Shown here one piece after another: positions 25,501-34,500 of a stretch of DNA of 64,000 nucleotides. Within the stretch, counting starts at the first letter, position 1; each line of letters begins with the position of its first letter. The DNA comes from Cladorhizidae sp. MBARI D1340-BT2 (lineage: Eukaryota > Porifera > Demospongiae > Poecilosclerida > Cladorhizidae), in the NCBI GenBank assembly GCA_028752905.1, contig JAQNBH010000013.1, positions 13,760,316-13,824,315 of the forward strand, in the 5' to 3' direction. The notes beneath the pieces are model-generated. The model did no database searches. It was not told the origin of the DNA and worked only from the letters and a program-made list of their open reading frames with translations. The position numbers and the translations under genes are program-made.

Positions 25501-28500
25501 TACAACTGAGCCTGGTACACTTGATGGGGACCTTTGTAACCAAACCGTTCCTCCTATAAAAACTCTCAACAAGAGTGAGGGGACCTCCACACACCCCAAC
25601 CTGGCTGATGGCAGATCTCAACCCCTGGTTGTTGTAAATACTGTAGCCAGTCATCTCCCCCCTATACTTATCGCCACTCAAACCTGAGGATGAGGAAGAA
25701 GGGGGTCAGCAGAATCGGACACAGAGGCAGAGAGCAAAAATTGAGGAGAGGATAGGGCCAGCTTTTTCCTAGGGGCAGTCATAACTTGCACAAGAGTGTC
25801 AAAGGCTGGAGAGGTAGCAACAGGAATAGGTGAGGGAGTAACTGGCAGTGGAGCTGGCTCTGGGACTGGAGCTGGGACTGGCTCTGGAACTGGCACTGGA
25901 GCAGTAGCTTTCCTCTTTGGGAAGACCTTTGGGACTTTTCTTGGCATATCCTTTGCTTCTAGCCTTTGGCATCTTCCAAAGGGCAAAGAATGGCATGAAA
26001 GGTCAAGAAATTGGCATGTGCAGTGCTCCTGCTTCTCTACTGGGCATGCTCAGTAGGCATGGTAGGATTCAGTATTGAATTAGCTACATTTTATGTGTAG
26101 CAGCTCCATAGCTCAAGCAGTGACCGAGATTGCTTGCCACCACTTTTATGGACTCCACGCTTCAAGTGAAAAGGATGAAGAAGCATGGACAAAAATGGCT
26201 ATATCTCTAGACTGCAATGATTCTGAAACTTGAAATTTAGTAGGAATATATGTTTAGGTATCATTTGAAAAGGGGGGAAAATTCCTTTTTTGTCAAAAAA
26301 GAAGAAAGTATTTTCAGGGGAAGCACCCCCTTTAAACCTATCTAAGCCATTCTTTGAACATCCAGTCAGTACTAAGTGCTTGCATTGTTCCTTCTTGTCT
26401 GGATGGCATCACTGCAGTCATGGATATGTTGCCCTCTCTTAGTTACACCAGTTTTTTATTGTGTGTGTGTGGCGGCATAGACAGGGCCACAAATCAAAAT
26501 ATGGCATTGATATGATATCTTGGGACACTGGAGAAATTTTAGATTATTATCTTATGTCTAAGTTCTGTCAAGCTTGCGTGTGAATACCTGAAGATGAGAG
26601 AGGCAAGTTACAAAGAATGATTTGAGGGTCACAAGGTTAGTTGTGAAGCCAATTTTGACGGCTGTTCTGGTTCTATGGAAGTTGTAGAAACTCAAAAACT
26701 TTTGAGGCGTTCAGTGGAGAGCCGGAAGCTTTTAGGTACATGCCTAATTAGTGATGGGGATATAAATGGTTGTTGGATGTCAAGCCTTTATGGTCCTAGT
26801 GTTGAAATAGAGAAGGTAGAATGTATAAATTACGTTAGTAAGCGCTTTTTAAGGCATTTGAGACGTGCATTAAAAGGCACTGTTGATGACGATGGCAAGC
26901 ATGTAACTTTGGGTGGCACTAGGGGGATTAGTCATGTGTCTATAATTAAAACGCAAACCTACTATGGAGGAGCAATTACAAATAATTAGGACAAACTAGA
27001 GGGGATGATTCGCGATGTGAAAGCAATCAAGTACAGAACACGCCCAGCTTGAGTATTGTCCTCCAGGCATTTTGAGTCGAGCCTGCGCTAAAGGTTTTGC
27101 ACAACCGTTTAGGCAGCTACACACAGAATCAAAATGAGAGTTTTAATTCTGTAGTGTGTAGTAGAGTGGATAAGACAGAGTGTATGAGTGCGACAAGTAT
27201 CAGGCTTGCCGTCGATTTAGGTGTGGTGAGATTCAATGTTGGGAGGAAGGTTGGCTTTGGTAAGGTTATGTCTAAAAGTAGTCTAGCTAACATGTCCTTT
27301 GAGTGTTCTATTTTGTTTATGTGTATTTTGCTTTAGTCGAGCTAACATGACCTTTTGAGTGTTCTATTTTGTTTATAGGTATTTTACTTTGTATTGTCAA
27401 GCTTGCAGGAATTGCTGGAGGATGAGTGAAGACGTGTGTGGAGGATGACGATGGATGCACCTGGGCATGGAAGTCCCTGCAAATTATGATGTGTTTATGT
27501 TTGATGACAAAACGAGTCTTATAAAATATATGATTATATTGTTAGGCTGGACACTGGCTGTTGCTAGGAAAGTGAAAGTCAATTGTTTTGTTAGGTTGCT
27601 TTCAACATTTTGTTTGTATGCACACATAATTCTAGTAAAAAAGGGATGTATTCTAGTGATGCATGGGGTGTTTCTGGCATGGCAGCTGTAATGTGGTTAG
27701 AAACTGCTTGGACTTGAAGGCGTATTGGAAGTGATTTTTCAAGAAAGGTTCAAATGGTAACTTCAATATTTTGTTTATCCTTTTATAATATGTGACAGGA
27801 TCTGAGAAAAGGGACCTTTCGTAGAAATTTTGAAAATTGAGTTATTGATGTTAGGACAAATAACACTATTGAATGGAACAAAAATTAGCCATTCTAAACC
27901 AAAGATATATATGAACCTCAGAATGTAAGAGGATTACATCGAGAAAACGCGGTTTGAAAGGGTTTAAAAGGTAATAAAGAGTGAGAAAACACGATATTTA
28001 TCTAGCTAATGCCCAACCGGTACTTAGCGAATGCTCCGCCAGAAGCTAGCGAATGCTCGGCCAGTAGCTAGCGAATGCTCGGCCAGTAGCCGAGCTAGCC
28101 AGTAGCTAGCTAATGCTCACCCAGTAGCTAGAGTGCTTAGCCAGTAGCTATAGCTAATGCTCAGCAAGTAGCTAGTTAATACTCAGCCAGTTGCTAGATA
28201 ATGTCAAGTTCGCTAGCTAATAACTGTAGCATGGGGGAAAAAACACAAGGACTTAGCTAGAGTATTGCTTTAACCCTTTCACCGTTGACTTTATTTTGAA
28301 AAATTACAAAAAATTGACTTGCATAGACATATGCAATGCTATTTCAGCAAAGGTTGACTAAAGTCCTTAGCAACCATAGTTCACATGAAAGCCCTTATAA
28401 TGACCAACAGTGTGGTAACCTACAGTTGCCATAGAAACAAACCACAATGTCATGAATCTAATTAGAAGTTTTGAGTTCTGGTTTCACAGATAATTAACAA

Positions 28501-31500
28501 TTGTAGTAATATGATCTATGTACGTGCACACACTTATATGGCCTTATTTCATTTCCCCCTCTAGTATGGTATATAATCAAGGTGTTTTCAGCCACTCAGA
28601 CAGTGAAGGAGGCTTGATAAGATACTGGCCAGCATACAAGAAGACATCATTGTGCCACACTACCACAATGTAATGTATAGACACCATCTAGGAATATATA
28701 TTTTCACATTTCATTTACTCTTATAACACTTGGTACACAATGTATGTATCATCAAACATGACTGGTACAAGAAGCCATTGAGGTATCCAAATGAATACTG
28801 GAAGTTACTTGACTACGTGTACTCAGACGTCCAAGTTGACTACTCCTAGCTCTACTACTGCCTCTAGTTCTGCGACTACGCTGACCAACAGGCCTTGAAT
28901 GAGTATGAACCGAAGGAATAAGAACTCCACAAGAAGTGGCTTTGAGGAAGGGTGACAGTGAAGGGGTTGGTTGCACCATACCTAAAAAGAATAATGTCAA
29001 CATAAACAAAAAGTATTGCCTCCTCGACCTAATGAATTTATATATGACGAAAGAACAGCTAAACAATTCTATCCAGAACATGCTTTACTTGCTAGCTACT
29101 TAGCTAGCAAGTAAACAAAACTCACTGGCATAGTCTTCTTCGTCACTGCTAGACTCTCCTCCGCCCAAACAGACTATCGAGCGGCACCGCTCTCGCCAGA
29201 AAATTGTCCAAAAAGTATCTCCCACCCATCGATAGCACAATTTCAGGATCAATGCTACTCTTCCCAAGTTAGGAATAGATTACTTCACCTTCCTCGCTGC
29301 TACTTTCGTCCTCTGATAGGACGTAGTCGTCGTCTTGAATCCTAGAAAGAACTTGGTCTAAAGTTAGTCTGACCATCATTTCCAACTTATGAACGGTCAT
29401 CGATTTCAATTTTACTTTACCTTAGTTACCGAACCCGTACGGCTCTTATATTCGGCACGTACGTAGAGCAAGAATTGAGCTATTTTTTTATATTCATATC
29501 TTAATTTACAACCGAACGATTGATTTTTTAATGATTTTTCACCGATAATTATGTGGTTTGGACGTATATATACGCTTATGACGGTGAGTGGGCACATAAT
29601 TCTAGTAAAAAAGGGATGTATTCTAGTGATGCATGGGGTGTTTCTGGCAGCTGTAATATGGTTAGAAACTGCTTGGAATTGAAGCGCGTATTGGAAGTGA
29701 TTTTTCAAGAAAGGTTCAAATGGTAACTTCAATATTTTGTTTATCCTTTTATAATATGTGACAGGATCTGAGAAAAGGGACCTTTCGTAGAAATTTTGAA
29801 AATTGAGTTATTGATGTTAGGACAAATAACACTATTGAATGGAACAAAAATTAGCCATTCTAAACCAAAGATATGAACCTCAGAATGTAAGAGGATTACA
29901 TCGAGAACCCTTAAAGCAATACTCTAGCTAAGTCCTTGTGTTTTTTCCCCCGTGCTACAGTTATTAGCTAGCGAACTTGACATTATCTAGCAACTGGCTG
30001 AGTATTAACTAGCTACTTGCTGAGCATTAGCTATAGCTACTGGCTAAGCACTCTAGCTACTGGGTGATCTACTGGCTGAGCATTAGCTATAGCTAAGCAC
30101 TATAGCTACTGGGTGAGCATTAGCTAGCTACTGGCTAGCTCGGCTACTGGCCGAGCATTCGCTAGCTCGGCTACTGGCCGAGCATTCGCTAGCTACAGGC
30201 CGAGCATTCGCTAGCTTCTGGCGGAGCATTCGCTAAGTACCGGTTGGGCATTAGCTAGATAAACATCGTGTTTTCTCACTCTTTATTGTCAAAATGCTAA
30301 CTTTCACTTTTTTTAAACAACTATTTTAAATGGTGTCTCTGCTGATATAGAAGTCATATTCCAAGTTTCAGAACATTTGAAGATTCTATGATGCAGTTAC
30401 GACAGCTTTAGCACTCACTATTTTCATTAGAAACCCAGCAAGTGTGAAGAAGAATCGCGTCGCATTAGATTAGAAGAATTTCCACATATTTCCACAAATT
30501 TCTCCCTCATTTCTCACCCAAACTCCATAATTTATATATCACCAGAATGCTTATTGTGTGCTCTTTAACCTAAATTATTTTATTTTCACTGTTATGAGAA
30601 TGTGTTGGGTATAGATCAGCTTATCTGCATGTATTTTGTATGGGATTTCCCACCCCTCTCCTGTGGGGCATTATCATACTTATTCAAATAGTTTAGGTAA
30701 AACTACTACATGTACTCTTAACCATAAACCACCTAGCAGCCACTTAGCATTACTAATGGATTTTTAATTTGTGGACTGGATATCCTGGCTGACAATTTGG
30801 CATAAAAAATATATATGACAAAAGTTAAATACATCATTAAATAGCTTATCTTCTAAGCTACATTTTGGTACAAAAATTATGTTGATAGAGGGTAGTGGGT
30901 GGAAGGTATTGTCGAGGTGTATTTTTTTGACATTATTCCCCCCTTAATAGACACAATAAGTATCAGCTATATTGAATGACAGGCTAGAGTATAAGTTTTG
31001 ACCCGAGTTAAGTATAAATAGTGACAGAGCAATACGAAGTATGAAGAAATAGCTATGTTTCTTTGTTTGGACATGATCTGCTGTTGTGACCAGCTTGTCT
31101 GCAAGTACGACACGCCCTCATCCGCTTTGCTGGTGGAGGATGTGCTCGTGGGGGACTGTTAGCAGCTGTGACAGCATCCACAGGTACAGGGGTTCCTTGT
31201 CTGTTTATTGGTTTTGCCACTGTTGGCATTGCACATGTGATGTTCTGATCATTCTCTGGGCAGATAGGACGGATTTGATCGTACAAATACCACTGGCGTT
31301 CGTGAGACAATCCCTTTGGCTGAATAACAGATGGAAGTTCACTCCCATCAGGTTTCCATGCAGACTTGAGGAGTTCGATCCGAGTTGGTGGTGTGTCCGC
31401 TCTCTGTTTGACATAACACACCCCAGGTTTCTGACGAAGTGAAGTGCAAATGGTGCAACTTTTTGATGCCAACTACCTTTCTGAAATGTGGAGCGAAGAA

Positions 31501-34500
31501 GTTTGTCCAGTTGTAGTTAGGCACTATGGTACTTCCATCCTCATGCGATACCAACTGAGCTACATTACATTCTGCTGAGTCGTTCACTACCCTTTCAATG
31601 TCGCTCAATTTTCCCACTTTGGTCCTTCGATATAGGCGTTTGAAAAGGCCAAAGCACCAATCGGGTGCAAATTTTGTGTGTCCAACAACAAGAAATGAGA
31701 GAGTGATTTTGCTATGTTGGCCAGTGAGTGCACGCCAGGCAAGGTACTGGACCATACAGCTGTTCTTATTTTGCCCCGTACAATTATCAGCATGTAAGAA
31801 TACCTCTTTTTCACCCAGGCCATGATTTTCAAAGAAATAGTGAAGTTGGCTGATGACGGTGTTGGCTCCTTTACCACAATCTCCTGCCTCATCAGATAAA
31901 AAGTTCACTTGTCGAGGTAACGCTTCACAATTTACCCCCAAAACACCACATTTTCTTGGGGTCAAAGAGTATATAGGGCTGGTTGAAGTGGGTCAGAGGG
32001 GAAATGAATTTGCTGTGCGTAGTCAAAACTGTAATGTACCTTGATGTCCACTGAATTTGCAGGTGTTAGAGAAGAAGGAGGTGGTGCTTGAAACTTGCCA
32101 TCAACTAAGTAATGTGCTCGGACAGATTGCTGGCATTCTTCACATGAACTTTTGTACAGGGACCTTTCCATGCAGACCACTCTTAGGTGTTCTTCTGCAA
32201 CCTGGATCGTCCGAGACTTTTCACTTTCCTGGCAGTTGGTCGCACGAAGAATGGCGGTGCTTTTTTGCTGGCATTGCCAGCACAAGTCCGACATTGGCTT
32301 CATGACAATGATAGATGGTAGTAACTCCCTCCAGTCTACAAAAAGTACTGTAAGCTACAGCCTCATTATGTGATGTTTCAGCACTTCTGTAAAATTTCCA
32401 AATCCCCCTTTTAGATGTACTGGATGGGAGGAGCTTGATGTCACTCCTACTATAACCTGGAACCCTGCCTGGAAGGAGAAGTCCATGTTGCTCCACATAG
32501 TTCAGGAGGAACCTGACAACAAGCTCTATGTCTTCAGTGGTAAGAGAATGCTTTGGCCGTCTGTGCGTGTTGCCATGTATATATGCGTGGGGTTATTCCA
32601 CTTTCTTTGAAATGTTTGATTAAATTTTTCATCCTTTTCATACCCACAGCATTCACAAACGTAAAGAACTTGGAACAGACTGTCTTGCCATGATGGATGT
32701 AGTTGAAGCTTTGATACTTCCTTGTTGCCCCTGCAGGGTAAGGCCAACGGTGAACATCATCATCACCAATGCAAACTGCCTGCAACTGGCCAAGAATTAC
32801 CATATCAAGTTCATTAGTTGAAAGCTCAAGACAGGAATCTCGTGCTTGTGACACATAGTCATTAGCAAACTGTGTGGAGCACTGCTTGCCATTGAAGTGG
32901 GAGCAGCCAGAGCCACTGGTCATGAACTTGTGTACCAGCTCTTTTTCTTCAGTGTCCACATACCGAACATCAAGATCGACAGATTCTTTAACTGCCGGCA
33001 AGTGTGACATTGCTTCCAGTACCTGTTCATCATTGGTCAACTCTGGATCATCCTGTTGCTCATCACTACAATCTTCACTCCCTCCAGTTTGAGTTATCGC
33101 TGGCTCAAGTCTGTCCGTCTCAACCACATAATTACCTATAAGTGTAACCATGGATCCATCATTACTACTTTTCTTATTAATTATTTTACTACTTTTCTTA
33201 TTAATTATTTTACTACTTTTCTTGGTTATTTCTACCTTTCATTATGTATTAGTACTACAGTTTGCATGTTTACATACCTGCTTCTTCATTCTCAGAGTCA
33301 CTGTCTGAGTCACTGTCACAACCTCTGTTTGATGTGAAGTAGTCACCAATAACCTCCAGGAGAGACTGCTGATCTCTGGGAGAGAATTTCATCAGTAAAT
33401 TGATTGCTTTTGCAGCCGCCATTATTCACAAAAGTTCTTTTTAACGCGCATTAACGAGGGATTTTCCCCTTTCTAACGAGGGTTTTTCCCCATTCTTCCG
33501 TAATACGCAAGCAGTATTCTCTTTTTTTTGTTGAAAATAATAAACATGCAGACAATACAATGCAGTATAGAGTACAACGTCCTTTTAAGTAAGTAAGTAA
33601 GAACAATAAATAATTAATCTAAAGAGCCCTCGCGTTACATACAAACGTAAGTCCGTCCACAGCCATCTTCTAACAGCACGCCTGCATATATACAAGGAAG
33701 CAAGCAGAAGGTTCAAAACTTCACACAGAGGTAGAGGAAGGATAGTAGATACCTGTAATACAATAAAAAATATTTTGTCAAAGTATGACTGCTCGACTTA
33801 TAGCACAAAACTGTTTTTTCTACGAAAGGTCCCTTTTCTCAGATCCTATCACATATTTTTAATCATTTGAAGCTAATTTTATATTCTACACTTGACGTTG
33901 ATTTTTTGTTTTTTGTTTGAGAGGATCATTTAAAAGGACATATATATATACCATAGGCGTAGCAAGGGGTGAGGCGGAGAGGCGCTCGCCTCACCAATAT
34001 TTTCCACTAACCACACCCCTATAATCAACCCAAAATATAATGTCATTTTGAAATTGTGGGAAACAATTTTGGATAGTAAACCTGATTCTGAGGTTAGAGC
34101 ACGTGTAAATGGTGTTGCAAGCCAAATGCAAACATTTAATTATTTTTATGGAGCTTTCTTACTTCGAAGCATTCTTAGGCATTCTGATAATTTGAGCAAG
34201 ACTATTCAGCACACAAGAATGAGTAGCACAAAATCTGGCCAAGATGACTGTAACTACATTGAAGGTTAGTTTATGATAGCTCATATTATGTACTTAGACC
34301 CTTATGACAATCTTTTTTTTCCTATAGTCAATGAGATCTGATGAAAATTACAAGTTATTTTGGAAGTGTGTAACAAGGGAAGCAGATAATTGTGGCGTTG
34401 AGGAGCCTGTGTTACCTAGGAGACGAAAAACTCCACAGCGTTTTGACCCCCAAAACAACAGTAGAACTGCATCTGCTACACCTGAAGAATACTACCGAGC

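Larger units (their letters stand above)
18753..25986 (-). mobile_element. Mutator-like (MULE-type) transposon, interrupted by nested elements
   Basis: The 5' part of the transposase lies at 25986-24655 and the 3' part at 19317-18753. Between them sits a hAT-like element with its own duplicated target. Removing that element and one target copy makes the two halves read on in one frame through the family motif AIWAVFHHSASTDEDLQ. N-terminal: Pro/Val-rich linker (about 25920-25800). Core: MFDAVLVISWESGQILDYEV, CMACPRW, GSSPAMEV, SFISDGDSK, HVGKRLGTKLRNL. C-terminal: GATQNQNESCNNLIWERC, VFNDG, then a basic end. A frameshift near 25200 (small deletion before the MFDAV motif) and another near 25680 show it was decaying. 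Terminal repeats were not found. Confidence 0.8.
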
